A stretch of DNA of 64,000 nt from Bradyrhizobium sp. WSM3983 (GTDB taxonomy: Bacteria; Pseudomonadota; Alphaproteobacteria; Rhizobiales; Xanthobacteraceae). The translations under genes and the position numbers were made by a program. The notes under the pieces were generated by a model. That model was not told the DNA's origin. It was given only the letters and a program-made list of their open reading frames with translations, and searched no databases. The stretch is taken from positions 93,501-157,500 of the forward strand of contig NZ_AXAY01000005.1 in assembly GCF_000473045.1 (NCBI RefSeq). The letters run 5' to 3'. Positions 9,836 through 18,275 of the stretch are shown in pieces (the stretch's first letter is position 1; every line of letters starts with the position of its first letter).

Positions 9836-10876
9836 TCAGATCCAGCCTTGCAGCTCGCGCAGCACCAGCGTGCGGATCACGTCCATGCCGGGATCGCTGT
9901 CGTTGAGGCAGGGGATCGCGGAAAACTGCTCGCCGCCATTGTGCTTGAATATCTCGCCATTCTCCTGCGCGATCTCCTCCAGCGTCTCAAGACAGTCGGC
10001 GGAGAAGCCCGGCGTCACCACCGCGATGTGGCGCACGCCTTCCTTGGCGAGACGCTCCATCGTCTTGTCGGTGTAGGGCTGCAGCCATTCATCGTTGCCG
10101 AAGCGCGACTGGAAGGTCAGCAGCAATTTTGTGTCGTCCATGCCAAGCCGACGGCGCAGCGCCTCGGTCGTGGCGATGCAGTGGCTCTGATAGGGATCGC
10201 CCTTGTCGACATAGGATTTCGGCATGCCGTGGAAGGAGGCGACGATCAGTTCGGGCTTGAACGGCAGCGTGGCCAGATGCGTCTCGATCGAGACGGCGAG
10301 CGCCTCGATATAGGCCTCGTCCTCGTAATAAGGCGGTGTCACCCGCAGCGTCGGCTGATTGCGCAGACGGGCGAGCACGCGGAACACCTCGTCGCAGACC
10401 GTCGCCGAGGTCGAGGCGGAGTATTGCGGATAAAGCGGCACTGCGAGGATGCGGTCGCAGCCCTTCGCGATCAGCGCATCGATCCCCGCCTTGATCGAGG
10501 GATTGCCGTAGCGCATCGCCCAGTCCACCACGACATGCGCGCGGTCCGACAGCGCGGCTGCGAGCTTGTCACTCTGCGACCGCGTGATGGTCTTCAGCGG
10601 CGACTCGTTCCGCTCATTGTTCCAGATCTTGCGGTAGTCGAGCGCCTTGGTGCGGGGACGGCTGCGCAGGATGATGCCGTTCAGCACCAGCTGCCAGACC
10701 AGGCCCTGGTCCTCGATGACGCGGGCGTCCGACAGGAATTCCTTGAGATAGACCCGCACGCCTGGGGCATCGGCGGTGTCGGGCGTGCCGAGATTGACCA
10801 GCAGCACGCCGACGCGCGGCTGGGCCAATGGCGCTGCCGGCTTCGCGGTCTCGATGGGGGCGGCGATGGTCGTCAT
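9836..10876 (-). CDS. hemH: ferrochelatase
   Basis: 346 residues from ATG 10876 (MTTIAAPIETAKPAA). The frame is open much further upstream, but homology begins at VGVLLVNLGTPDTADAPGVRVYLKEFL (about residue 22). Catalytic residues are visible in ELIVASFHGMPKSYV (His) and SADCLETLEEIAQENGEIF (Glu). The enzyme inserts ferrous iron into protoporphyrin IX at the inner membrane, the last step of haem synthesis. The short Ala/Pro-rich N-terminus is not conserved. It is divergent from the MAPEG gene and followed closely by the substrate-binding protein gene. Confidence 0.96.
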   Translation of the reverse strand: MTTIAAPIETAKPAAPLAQPRVGVLLVNLGTPDTADAPGVRVYLKEFLSDARVIEDQGLVWQLVLNGIILRSRPRTKALDYRKIWNNERNESPLKTITRSQSDKLAAALSDRAHVVVDWAMRYGNPSIKAGIDALIAKGCDRILAVPLYPQYSASTSATVCDEVFRVLARLRNQPTLRVTPPYYEDEAYIEALAVSIETHLATLPFKPELIVASFHGMPKSYVDKGDPYQSHCIATTEALRRRLGMDDTKLLLTFQSRFGNDEWLQPYTDKTMERLAKEGVRHIAVVTPGFSADCLETLEEIAQENGEIFKHNGGEQFSAIPCLNDSDPGMDVIRTLVLRELQGWI

Positions 10877-10957
10877 GGCCTCGTGGGTCGCGCGTTGCTC
10901 CGAACTTGTCAAGATGAGCCCGGTTTCGCTAGGGTCGCCGCCAAGCGGGGAGGGAAG

Positions 10958-11356
10958 ATGACACTCGCGGAATTCTGCGTTCTCGGAGCGCTGCTGCTCT
11001 ATCTCGTAACGATCGCCTCGATCAAATGGATCAGGTTTCGCGGCTTCGACAATTCCCGGCCGCGCGATCCCGCCTTCTATGAGGACGCCATCGCGCAGCG
11101 CGCGCTCGGCGCGCACCAGAACGGGATCGAGACCTTTCCGTTCTTCGCCTTCGCCGTCCTGCTCGCCGAATTCCGGGACTCGCCGCAGCGCCTGATCGAC
11201 GAGCTCGCGCTGCTGTTCCTGATCGTGCGGATCGCCTATGTGCTGACCTATCTCGGCAACCGCCCGACGCTGCGCTCCATCCTCTGGAGCATCGGCTTTG
11301 CGATCAATCTCGGGATCTTCCTCATGCCCATGTTGAAGCGGCTGTTGCCGGTGTGA
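10958..11356 (+). CDS. MAPEG-family membrane protein
   Basis: 132 residues from ATG 10958, preceded by GGGAGGGA. Four hydrophobic segments are seen: LAEFCVLGALLLYLVTIASI, FPFFAFAVLLAEF, LALLFLIVRIAYVLTYL and ILWSIGFAINLGIFLMPML. Between the first two lies RALGAHQNGIETFPFFA, the MAPEG signature with its conserved Arg/His/Asn/Glu. In eukaryotes the family contains microsomal glutathione transferases; bacterial members like this one are mostly uncharacterised. It stands alone, divergent from hemH and convergent with the NicO gene. Confidence 0.88.
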   Translation: MTLAEFCVLGALLLYLVTIASIKWIRFRGFDNSRPRDPAFYEDAIAQRALGAHQNGIETFPFFAFAVLLAEFRDSPQRLIDELALLFLIVRIAYVLTYLGNRPTLRSILWSIGFAINLGIFLMPMLKRLLPV

Positions 11357-11366
11357 GCTGCCGTAA

Positions 11367-11393
11367 CCCGGATGGAGCGAAGCTCCATCCGGG
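11367..11393. terminator. perfect hairpin between convergent genes
   Basis: CCCGGATGGAGC-GAA-GCTCCATCCGGG gives a 12-bp perfect stem with a 3-nt loop, 10 bp after the MAPEG stop and 10 bp before the end of the convergent NicO gene. It probably folds in both transcripts. No T-run follows. This sequence is a common short repeat in Bradyrhizobium-type genomes. Confidence 0.55.
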
Positions 11394-11403
11394 CTACATC
11401 CTC

Positions 11404-12489
11404 TCAGAAACAGGTCGTCCGCTCGGCCGCGATGTAGCCGAGCAACAGGCCGGCGCCGAACAGCAGCACGAGGGCGGCGGCGCCGAATTCGATGCCGCGC
11501 ATGAACAGCGCGCCGCCGCCGTCGCGGGCTCCGCTCAGGCGGCCGGCGATGTCCTTGGCGAACACCGCGATGATCGCGATGGCGGCGACCGTGATCGCGG
11601 TGCCAAGCCCCATCAGGAAGGTCGCGGCGATGCCGGCCCAGAACAGGCCCTGCGCCAGCGCAAACACCAGCACCAGGATCGCGCCCGAGCAAGGACGGAT
11701 GCCGACGGTGAGGATCGCGGCAAAGCCGCGCCGCCAGCCGCCGGGCCCTGCAAGCTCGCTCGGGGTGGGGCCGTGGGAATGGCCGCAATGCTCGTCGTGG
11801 ACGTGGTCATGCCCGTGGTGATCGTGCGCGTGATCGTGGTGATGATGATCATGGCTGTGAGCATGGTCGTGATGATCATGCGGCACGCCCGCGATCGCTG
11901 GCACCGGCTGGGCCGCCTGGAGCGCGCGGATGAAGGTGGCGCCCTTGACCCAGATCAGACGCAGGCCGAACAGCGCGATCAGGCCATAGCTTGCGATCTC
12001 GATCGCGCCCTCGGCCTTGCACATGGTCTTCGCGGTGGCGTTCAGGATCCAGGCCGAGATGCCGACGATCACGATCGCGACCAGCGACTGCATCAGCGCC
12101 GAGGCAAACGACAGCGCGATGCCGCGCCGCGCGGTCTCGCGATTGGCGACGAGATAGGAGGCGATCACCGCCTTGCCGTGGCCGGGGCCGGCGGCATGGA
12201 AGATCCCGTAAGCAAACGAGATGAAGAGCAGCGTCCACACCGCCGAGCCGTCGGTTTTGGCGGCCCGGATGGTCGCGGAGATCTCGCGATAGAATTCGGA
12301 CTGTTTTGCCAGCAGCCAGCCGATGATGCCGCCGACCTCGGGATTGGCCGACGGCGCCGGGCGCAGCCCGCCAAAGGGGTTTTGCGCGAGGAGATCATGC
12401 AGCGCGGCATCAACAGACTGCACGGCGACGAGGACCGCTGCAGCCATGGCAAGCGTGCGCACGGAACGAAGGATGGAATTCACGGGCAA
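11404..12489 (-). CDS. NicO/RcnA-type nickel-cobalt efflux protein
   Basis: 361 residues. The N-terminal segment is followed by about six transmembrane helices. The family motif AAGPGHGKAVIASYLVA is near residue 100, and a cytoplasmic or periplasmic loop near residues 203-240 is extremely rich in His and Asp (HDHHDHAHSHDHHHHDHAHD), a metal-binding loop as in RcnA. A second conserved motif, GIRPCSGAILVLVFALAQG, lies after the loop. It overlaps by 10 bp the upstream DUF1007 gene, the standard partner, so the two form an operon for export of Ni or Co. The actual metal is inferred. Confidence 0.9.
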   Translation of the reverse strand: MPVNSILRSVRTLAMAAAVLVAVQSVDAALHDLLAQNPFGGLRPAPSANPEVGGIIGWLLAKQSEFYREISATIRAAKTDGSAVWTLLFISFAYGIFHAAGPGHGKAVIASYLVANRETARRGIALSFASALMQSLVAIVIVGISAWILNATAKTMCKAEGAIEIASYGLIALFGLRLIWVKGATFIRALQAAQPVPAIAGVPHDHHDHAHSHDHHHHDHAHDHHGHDHVHDEHCGHSHGPTPSELAGPGGWRRGFAAILTVGIRPCSGAILVLVFALAQGLFWAGIAATFLMGLGTAITVAAIAIIAVFAKDIAGRLSGARDGGGALFMRGIEFGAAALVLLFGAGLLLGYIAAERTTCF

Positions 12490-13115
12490 TCCACGGTGAT
12501 CTTGTTGGCGAACATCAGGCCGTAATTGGAATTATCGCCGTTCAGGAAGGTCTGCTCGTTGAGCTTCTGCGCGCTCGCCGTACCGTCATTCGGCCGCTCC
12601 AGCTTCATCTGGCAGCCGGAGGGCGCGCCGACCAACTTGATCGGATCCTTGTCCGCCATCTGAAAGTCGATGAAGAAGGAGCGATCGAACACCTCCAGCA
12701 CCAATTGCCGGGGCTTGACCGGGATCTTCAGTGGAAGCGTGAAATGCAGGGTCAGCACCTCGTCCTTGTAGTCGAGGAAGTAGTCGATCGGCTCCAGGAA
12801 TTTCTCCTTCTTGCCGTCCGCTCGCGCGAACGTGAAATAGGCAAATTCCTTCAGCGACTCGATGTTGGTCTGCGCCAGATCCTTCAGCTCTTCGTGGGTA
12901 TAGGAGCCTTTGGTTTCGCCCTCGACTCCCTGCAAGGCATAGACCGAGAACATGTCGTCAAACGCCCAGGCATGGCGCACGCCGGTGATCGAGCCGTCCG
13001 GAGCGTAGAGGAGCTCGCTCGAGGCGGTGATCCAGACATGCGGATGCGCCTGCGCCGCAGCGGTGCCGAACAGCAGCGTCGCGACAAGCAGCAGAAATCC
13101 CGACAATAGGCGCAT
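12480..13115 (-). CDS. DUF1007 periplasmic protein, partner of the NicO transporter
   Basis: 211 residues with a signal peptide (MRLLSGFLLLVATLLFGTAAAQA); the mature N-terminus is HPHVWI, the conserved start of DUF1007 proteins and a plausible metal ligand. The rest is beta-rich: VRHAWAFDDMFSVYALQG, then FLDYKDEVLTLHFTLPL. Family members almost always sit beside NicO/HupE-like transporters and are thought to deliver or bind the metal in the periplasm. The stop overlaps the NicO start by 10 bp, supporting translational coupling. Confidence 0.88.
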   Translation of the reverse strand: MRLLSGFLLLVATLLFGTAAAQAHPHVWITASSELLYAPDGSITGVRHAWAFDDMFSVYALQGVEGETKGSYTHEELKDLAQTNIESLKEFAYFTFARADGKKEKFLEPIDYFLDYKDEVLTLHFTLPLKIPVKPRQLVLEVFDRSFFIDFQMADKDPIKLVGAPSGCQMKLERPNDGTASAQKLNEQTFLNGDNSNYGLMFANKITVDCP

Positions 13116-13126
13116 GGCATCCTCCC

Positions 13127-15208
13127 CTAGGCGGCTTTTGCGTCGTCGAGCAGGCCGCGGCGGCGCAGCAGCGCGTCGGGCTCCGGCGGCCGACCGCGGA
13201 AGGCCTCGTAGGCCGCTTCCGGATCGACCGATCCGCCGCTCGAATAGATGTCGTCGTGCAGGCGTTTGGCGACATCAGGATCGAAGATGTTGCCGGCCTC
13301 CTCGAAGGCGCCGAAGGCGTCGGCGTCCATCACTTCCGACCACATGTAGCTGTAATAGCCGGCGGCATAATGATCGCCGGAGAAGATGTGGCCGAACTGG
13401 GTCGGCCGGTGCCGCATCGCGATTTCCTCGGGCATGCCGATCTTCTCCAGCTCGCGTCTCTCGAAGGCGCGGACGTCCTGCGCGGCGGCGGCCGGCTGGG
13501 AATGGAACTCGAGGTCAACGAGAGCCGAAGATACGAACTCGACTGTGGCGAAGCCCTGGTTGAATTTTCGCGCAGCGAGGAAGCGCTTGAGCAAATCATC
13601 CGGCAGCGGCTCGCCGGTCTGGTAGTGGCGGGCGAACTGCTGCAGCACCTCGGGCCGCTCCTGCCAGTGCTCGTAGAGTTGCGAAGGCAGCTCGACGAAG
13701 TCGGTGAACACCGAGGTGCCCGACAGCGACGGGTAGGTCACGTTGGACAGCATGCCATGCAGGCCGTGGCCGAACTCGTGGAACAGGGTGCGAGCATCGT
13801 CCGGCGACAGCAGCGAGGGCTCAGCTCCGGTACCCTTCGCAAAATTGCAGACATTGATGACGAGCGGCGCGATCTCACCATCCAGCTTCTGCTGGTCGCG
13901 CAGCGACGTCATCCAGGCGCCGGAGCGTTTTGACGGCCGGGCGTAGTAGTCGCCGTAGAACAGCGCCTTGTGCTTGCCGTCGGGGCCCTTCACCTCCCAG
14001 ACCCGCACGTCAGGGTGCCAGACCGGCACATCCTTGCGCTCCTCGAAGGTGATGCCGAACAGGCGCGTGGCGCAGTCGAAGGCCGCCGCGATCATGTGGT
14101 CGAGCGTCAGGTAGGGCTTGATCGCGGCGTCGTCGAAATTGGCGCGCTGGAGGCGGAGCCTTTCGGCGTAGAAGCGCCAATCCCAAGGCGCCAGTTTGAA
14201 GTTGCCGCCCTCCTCCGAGATCAGGACCTGCATCTCGTCGCGGTCCGCAAGCGCCCGGGCCCGCGCCGGTTTCCAGACCCGCTCCAGCAGGCCGCGAACC
14301 GCATCCGGCGTCTTGGCCATCGAGTCTTCGAGCCGGTAGGCGGCGAAGGTCGGGTAGCCCAAAAGCTTGGCGCTCTCCTCGCGCAGTTCCAGGATCTCGC
14401 CGATGGTGGCGTTGTTGTCGTTGGGATTGCCGTTGTCCCCGCGCGCCGTAAAAGCCTTGTAGACCTTCTCGCGCAGGTCGCGCCTGGCCGAGCTCTTCAG
14501 GAACGGCTCGGTCGAGGAGCGCGACAGCGTGACGATGGCCTTGCCTTCCATGCCGCGATCTTCTGCCGCAGCCTTGGCGGCGGCAACGAAGCTCTCCGGC
14601 AGGCCCTGGCGGTCGGCCTCGCCCAGCTCCATGAACCAGTCCTGCTCGTCGCCGAGCAGATGATGGCTGAAGCCGGTGGCAAGTTGGGCCAGCTTCTCGT
14701 TGATCTCGGCCATACGCGTCTTGGCCTCGTCGGACAGGCCGGCGCCGGCGCGGTGGAAGCGGGTGTAGGTGCGCTCCAGGAGGCGGAGCTGCTCCGGGTC
14801 GAGGCCGAGATTGGCGCGGTTCTCGTGCAGCTGGGCGATGCGACCAAACAGCACGGCGTTCATCATGATCGGATTCCAGTGCCGCGCCATCCGCAAGGAG
14901 ACTTCCTTGTCGATGTCGAGAATGGCCGGGTTGGAATGCGCCGAGACCAGGTCGTAGAAGACCGCCGCAACCTTGTTCAGAAGCTTGCCGGAGCGCTCCA
15001 GCGCCGTGACGGTGTTGGCGAAGTCGGGCGCGGCCGGATCATTGGTGATCGCCGCGATCTCGGCGGAGTGATCGGCAAAGGCCTGCTCGAAGGCGGGCAG
15101 GAAGTGCTCCGGCGTGATCTCGTCGAAAGGCGGGGTCGCGAACGGCGACATCCAGGCCTTCAGCAGCGGGTTGGTCTCGGCGTCCGTAGTTTGGCGGGGG
15201 TCTGACAT
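13127..15208 (-). CDS. dcp: M3-family oligopeptidase (peptidyl-dipeptidase Dcp type)
   Basis: 693 residues from ATG 15208, close to the roughly 680 of E. coli Dcp/OpdA. The zinc site HEFGHGLH is at about residue 475, with a downstream Glu in FVELPSQLYEHW as third ligand. The N-terminus NPLLKAWMSPFATPPFDEITPEHFLPAFEQAF matches the family start, so the longer upstream frame is not used. It is a soluble metallopeptidase that trims short peptides. It ends 11 bp before the DUF1007 gene in the same direction, so a shared transcript is possible though functionally unconnected. Confidence 0.95.
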   Translation of the reverse strand: MSDPRQTTDAETNPLLKAWMSPFATPPFDEITPEHFLPAFEQAFADHSAEIAAITNDPAAPDFANTVTALERSGKLLNKVAAVFYDLVSAHSNPAILDIDKEVSLRMARHWNPIMMNAVLFGRIAQLHENRANLGLDPEQLRLLERTYTRFHRAGAGLSDEAKTRMAEINEKLAQLATGFSHHLLGDEQDWFMELGEADRQGLPESFVAAAKAAAEDRGMEGKAIVTLSRSSTEPFLKSSARRDLREKVYKAFTARGDNGNPNDNNATIGEILELREESAKLLGYPTFAAYRLEDSMAKTPDAVRGLLERVWKPARARALADRDEMQVLISEEGGNFKLAPWDWRFYAERLRLQRANFDDAAIKPYLTLDHMIAAAFDCATRLFGITFEERKDVPVWHPDVRVWEVKGPDGKHKALFYGDYYARPSKRSGAWMTSLRDQQKLDGEIAPLVINVCNFAKGTGAEPSLLSPDDARTLFHEFGHGLHGMLSNVTYPSLSGTSVFTDFVELPSQLYEHWQERPEVLQQFARHYQTGEPLPDDLLKRFLAARKFNQGFATVEFVSSALVDLEFHSQPAAAAQDVRAFERRELEKIGMPEEIAMRHRPTQFGHIFSGDHYAAGYYSYMWSEVMDADAFGAFEEAGNIFDPDVAKRLHDDIYSSGGSVDPEAAYEAFRGRPPEPDALLRRRGLLDDAKAA

Positions 15209-15343
15209 CGCAAGTCCCGATTTTTGAGGCAATTTATTGTGGCCAGCTATAGCACGCGATGGGGCTTTTTTGGGCCATTTGGCCTTGCTCCCGCCGGCCT
15301 TTTCGGGGAGATTGCGGCCCTCGAAGCCACGGACCCAACGCCC

Positions 15344-15598
15344 ATGAACGCGCCCTCCTCGTCCTCCCGTCAGATCGTCTGGCCGAGCGTCATCACTGTC
15401 GTCAGCGCCGCCATCCTGATCGGCGCCGAGGTGTTCGGCGCGGCGTTTGCCGGCGGCTGGGCGCTCGCAATTCTGTTCGGGCTCGGCGACCAGGGCGCGC
15501 ACATCCTTCAGGCCGTGCTGTTCGCACTCGGCGTGCTGGTGATGACCGCCTTCCTCCGCGCAGCCCAGCGCGTCGAGCCATTCTTCAAGCGCCGCTGA
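15344..15598 (+). CDS. small hypothetical membrane protein
   Basis: 84 residues from ATG 15344 (MNAPSSSSRQIVWPSVITVV). Two hydrophobic stretches are predicted: VITVVSAAILIGAEVFGAAFAGGWALAILFGL and AHILQAVLFALGVLVMTAFL, then a basic tail VEPFFKRR, so the C-terminus is likely cytoplasmic. No family is recognised. It is divergent from dcp and followed by a long leader region, so it is probably its own transcription unit. It could be one of the short alphaproteobacterial inner-membrane proteins of unknown role. Confidence 0.65.
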   Translation: MNAPSSSSRQIVWPSVITVVSAAILIGAEVFGAAFAGGWALAILFGLGDQGAHILQAVLFALGVLVMTAFLRAAQRVEPFFKRR

Positions 15599-15719
15599 CG
15601 TCTCGCGCGTGAGAGTCACGCGCACGACACAGAAAACTTAACGCGCGTTCATCTTCCGCGTCGCTCGCGCAACACTGCGCAAGCAGATGTTAGGCAATTC
15701 TCTTCTCAGTCTAAAAAAA

Positions 15720-15748
15720 TTCTTGCGAAGCCGAGTCAAAACTATTAT
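15720..15748 (+). promoter_or_regulatory. candidate promoter for the ornithine decarboxylase leader
   Basis: A good -10 element TATTAT lies at 15743-15748. With a 17-bp spacer the -35 would be TTCTTG at 15720-15725, a weak match. The stretch is markedly AT-rich against its surroundings. It precedes the structured leader of the decarboxylase gene by the right distance. Confidence 0.4.
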
Positions 15749-15754
15749 GTGCGG

Positions 15755-16268
15755 ACTTGCCCAATTTCGCACGTGCCTGTGGTCGTGTGTCAGTCGGTAG
15801 GTATCCGGACAAGAGGCCGGACAGCCGCCAAGGGGTGAAGAAGCCGAGGGGCTCTTCGGAAGTGCGGAAGTTGAAGGACTTCGGTCTGAGACTTAGGCAA
15901 ACCCGGAGCGTCCAGCATCTCTCTCAAGAGATGCCTTGTCGAAGGTGACTTCACTTTTTGCAACCGTGACTGGCAGCCGGAGGCGAACCGGCGCACCCCG
16001 CTCTCAACGGGGGACGCGACTTAAAGCAACGACGGATCGGGCTTTTTTGGTCTCTACCGGCAGTCCAACGCCGGCGCGGGCTACTGAAAAGGCTTGTCCT
16101 TCATTGCCAGGTGTGCGGGCGGGATATTCCCAACCAATCCACGGCAGCACAGTCTGGTTTGAGTCTCGTGGCTTCGTCGCGCCTCCATCGCGCGATCTGG
16201 CCTGAGCGCTCTTATCCGACGCAATTTTTTGAACGGATCCCCGTCGCTGGGCCGTTTGGGAGAGTGCT
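15755..16268 (+). ncRNA. long structured 5' leader of the ornithine decarboxylase gene; candidate speF RNA element
   Basis: About 510 nt with no convincing protein gene, ending in a GGGAGAG ribosome site at 16257-16263. Several stems are visible: TCCGG/CCGGA at 15804-15821; GCATCTCT-CTCA-AGAGATGC (perfect 8 bp) at 15915-15934; GCCGG/CCGGC at 15976-15992; CCCCG/CGGGG at 15996-16012; then GGGCTTTTTT near 16040. A conserved RNA called the speF motif was reported by comparative genomics upstream of ornithine decarboxylase genes in alphaproteobacteria. The position and gene context match that, but I cannot check its covariance model here. It is likely to control decarboxylase expression. Confidence 0.65.
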
Positions 16269-17411
16269 ATGACCGAACGTATTCAGGAATTCCTGCGCAA
16301 CCGCCGCAGCGAGGGCCGGGACACCGAGCCTTGCCTCGTGGTCGACCTCGAAGTCGTGCGCGACAATTACCAGACCTTCGCCAAGGCGCTGCCCGACAGC
16401 CGGGTGTTCTATGCCGTCAAGGCGAACCCGGCGCCGGAAGTGCTGGCGCTGCTCGCGTCCATGGGCTCCTGCTTCGACACCGCGACAGTCGCCGAGATCG
16501 AGATGGCGCTGGCCGCGGGTGCAACGCCCGACCGCATCTCCTTTGGCAACACGATCAAGAAGGAGCGCGACATCGCGCGCGCCTTCGCGCTCGGCATCCG
16601 GCTGTTTGCCGTGGACTGCGTCCCCGAGGTCGAGAAGGTCGCCCGTGCCGCGCCGGCTGCGAAGGTGTTCTGCCGCATCCTCTATGACTGCGCCGGCGCC
16701 GAGTGGCCGCTGTCGCGCAAGTTCGGCTGCGACCCGGAAATGGCCGTCGAGGTGCTCGACGTCGCCAAGCGTCTGGGCCTGGAGCCGTGCGGCATCTCGT
16801 TCCATGTCGGCTCGCAGCAGCGCAAGGTGAAGGCGTGGGACCGTGCGCTGGCGATGGCCTCGCAGGTGTTCCGTGACTGCGCCGAGCGCGGCATCAACCT
16901 GACCATGGTCAACATGGGCGGTGGCTTCCCGACCAAGTACCTGAAGGACGTGCCGCCGGTCGTCACCTACGGCCGCTCGATCTTCCGCGCGCTGCGCAAG
17001 CACTTCGGCAACCAGATTCCGGAGACCATCATCGAGCCGGGCCGCGGCATGGTGGGCAACGCCGGCATCATCGAATCCGAGGTCGTGCTCATCTCGAAGA
17101 AGAGCGACGAGGACGAGGTGCGCTGGGTCTATCTCGACATCGGCAAGTTCGGCGGTCTCGCCGAGACCATGGACGAGTCGATCCGCTACGCCATCCGCAC
17201 CCCGCATGACGGTGCTGACATGACGCCGTGCGTGCTCGCGGGTCCGACCTGCGACAGCGCCGACGTACTGTACGAGAAGAGCCCGTATCCGCTTCCCGTC
17301 ACGCTCGAGATCGGCGACAAGCTGCTGATCGAAGGCACCGGGGCCTATACGTCGACCTACTCGGCGGTGGCATTCAACGGCATCCCGCCGCTGAAGACTT
17401 ACCACATCTGA
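16269..17411 (+). CDS. odc: ornithine decarboxylase, PLP fold-III (eukaryotic type)
   Basis: 380 residues. The PLP lysine is in RVFYAVKANPAPEVL (about residue 51). Family motifs follow: ISFHVGSQQ, the glycine-rich phosphate loop NMGGGFPTKY, and EPGRGMVGNAG. The catalytic cysteine that acts from the partner subunit is in AGPTCDSADVLYEK near residue 325. It decarboxylates ornithine to putrescine (some alphaproteobacterial members also take lysine). Putrescine is a substrate for the homospermidine synthase encoded 1.3 kb downstream. Expression is probably set by the unusually long structured leader. Confidence 0.95.
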   Translation: MTERIQEFLRNRRSEGRDTEPCLVVDLEVVRDNYQTFAKALPDSRVFYAVKANPAPEVLALLASMGSCFDTATVAEIEMALAAGATPDRISFGNTIKKERDIARAFALGIRLFAVDCVPEVEKVARAAPAAKVFCRILYDCAGAEWPLSRKFGCDPEMAVEVLDVAKRLGLEPCGISFHVGSQQRKVKAWDRALAMASQVFRDCAERGINLTMVNMGGGFPTKYLKDVPPVVTYGRSIFRALRKHFGNQIPETIIEPGRGMVGNAGIIESEVVLISKKSDEDEVRWVYLDIGKFGGLAETMDESIRYAIRTPHDGADMTPCVLAGPTCDSADVLYEKSPYPLPVTLEIGDKLLIEGTGAYTSTYSAVAFNGIPPLKTYHI

Positions 17412-17442
17412 TCCGCCTCTCTTTCGAGGCCTGACGAACCCG

Positions 17443-17462
17443 GGAGCCGGCTTGCCGGCTCC
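17443..17462 (+). terminator. hairpin after the ornithine decarboxylase gene
   Basis: GGAGCCGGC-TT-GCCGGCTCC forms a perfect 9-bp stem 31 bp after the stop codon. The following bases TCATCTGAC lack a real T-run, so it may be a partial terminator or an RNA-stabilising stem. Confidence 0.5.
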
Positions 17463-17540
17463 TCATCTGACATTGCCATTCTGACGACGTCTTAGATCGG
17501 CGTGCTCTTGCGCGCGGGTTCAAGCGGGGACTGACGCGCC

Positions 17541-18128
17541 ATGACTGCTTTTCGGAAGCCACAAGTCGCCCTCACTTCGGAAGCCGCTGCGTTCGCGATC
17601 CGTGCGGAACGTGCTGCCGACGTTACGATGCGTGAAGCGCTGCTCGATGCCTGCTTTGGCGAGAACCGCCGTGGCCGCACCTGCCAGCGCCTGCGTGACG
17701 GACGCGCACCAGCCGCGGGGCTTGCCCTGTCGGCCGTGCGCGAGGGGGCGCTCGTGGGAACCGTGCGGCTATGGCACGTCAGCGCCGGAGGCAGGCCCGC
17801 TCTGGTCCTCGGACCGCTGGCGGTGGACCCTGCCTGCCGCGAGTTCGGGATCGGCGCCGCGCTGATGAATCAAGCGCTGGCCGCCGCCCGGGCGCGCGGG
17901 CATACCGCCGTGATCCTGCTCGGCGATGCTCCCTACTACGCCCGCTTCGGCTTCACCGGCGAGAAGACCGGCGCGCTGTCGCTGCCCGGCCCGTTCGAGC
18001 GCGACCGCCTGCTGGCGATCGAATTCCAGGCCGGTGCGCTCGATGGCGCCGAGGGAATGATCGTCCCGACCGGAGCGGCCCTACCCAAACGGAGGGTGGT
18101 TCGCGCCCTCCAAGCGCACGCGGCCTAA
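17541..18128 (+). CDS. GNAT-family N-acetyltransferase
   Basis: 195 residues. The acetyl-CoA binding region reads LGPLAVDPACREFGIGAALMNQALAAARARGHTAVILLGDAPYYARFGF (about residues 93-142), containing the Q/R-x-x-G-x-G/A pattern of the GNAT fold as REFGIGAA. The N-acetyltransferase core resembles YhbS-type proteins. It lies between the ornithine decarboxylase and homospermidine synthase genes, so polyamine or amino-acid acetylation is possible, but that link rests only on position. Confidence 0.85.
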   Translation: MTAFRKPQVALTSEAAAFAIRAERAADVTMREALLDACFGENRRGRTCQRLRDGRAPAAGLALSAVREGALVGTVRLWHVSAGGRPALVLGPLAVDPACREFGIGAALMNQALAAARARGHTAVILLGDAPYYARFGFTGEKTGALSLPGPFERDRLLAIEFQAGALDGAEGMIVPTGAALPKRRVVRALQAHAA

Positions 18129-18275
18129 GGGATTGCCGTGATGGCGACGACCCAAGCCGCGTTGAGCGGCAACACCCGGCCGCGCCTTCGCTAGGCTCTA
18201 TTCCTTTCGGGTTGCGCGAGCCCCAGAAACGCCCTTTAACCCCACGAAATTCCTCCTTCAGTCGAGGCCGAACCC

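Noticed and set aside
9473..10957. Long plus-strand frame upstream of the MAPEG gene
   Set aside because: It is antisense to hemH and the binding-protein gene. The MAPEG protein starts at ATG 10958 behind GGGAGGGA.
15747..15800. 17-codon Cys-rich upstream frame (MCGLAQFRTCLWSCVSR)
   Set aside because: Its ATG overlaps the proposed -10 TATTAT, so it would not be in the transcript if that promoter is right. It would deserve a second look if the promoter lies further upstream.
15757..15948. 63-codon frame in the decarboxylase leader (TTG start)
   Set aside because: It has a poor start, no SD and an Arg-rich composition typical of a structured RNA, and it runs across the predicted stems.
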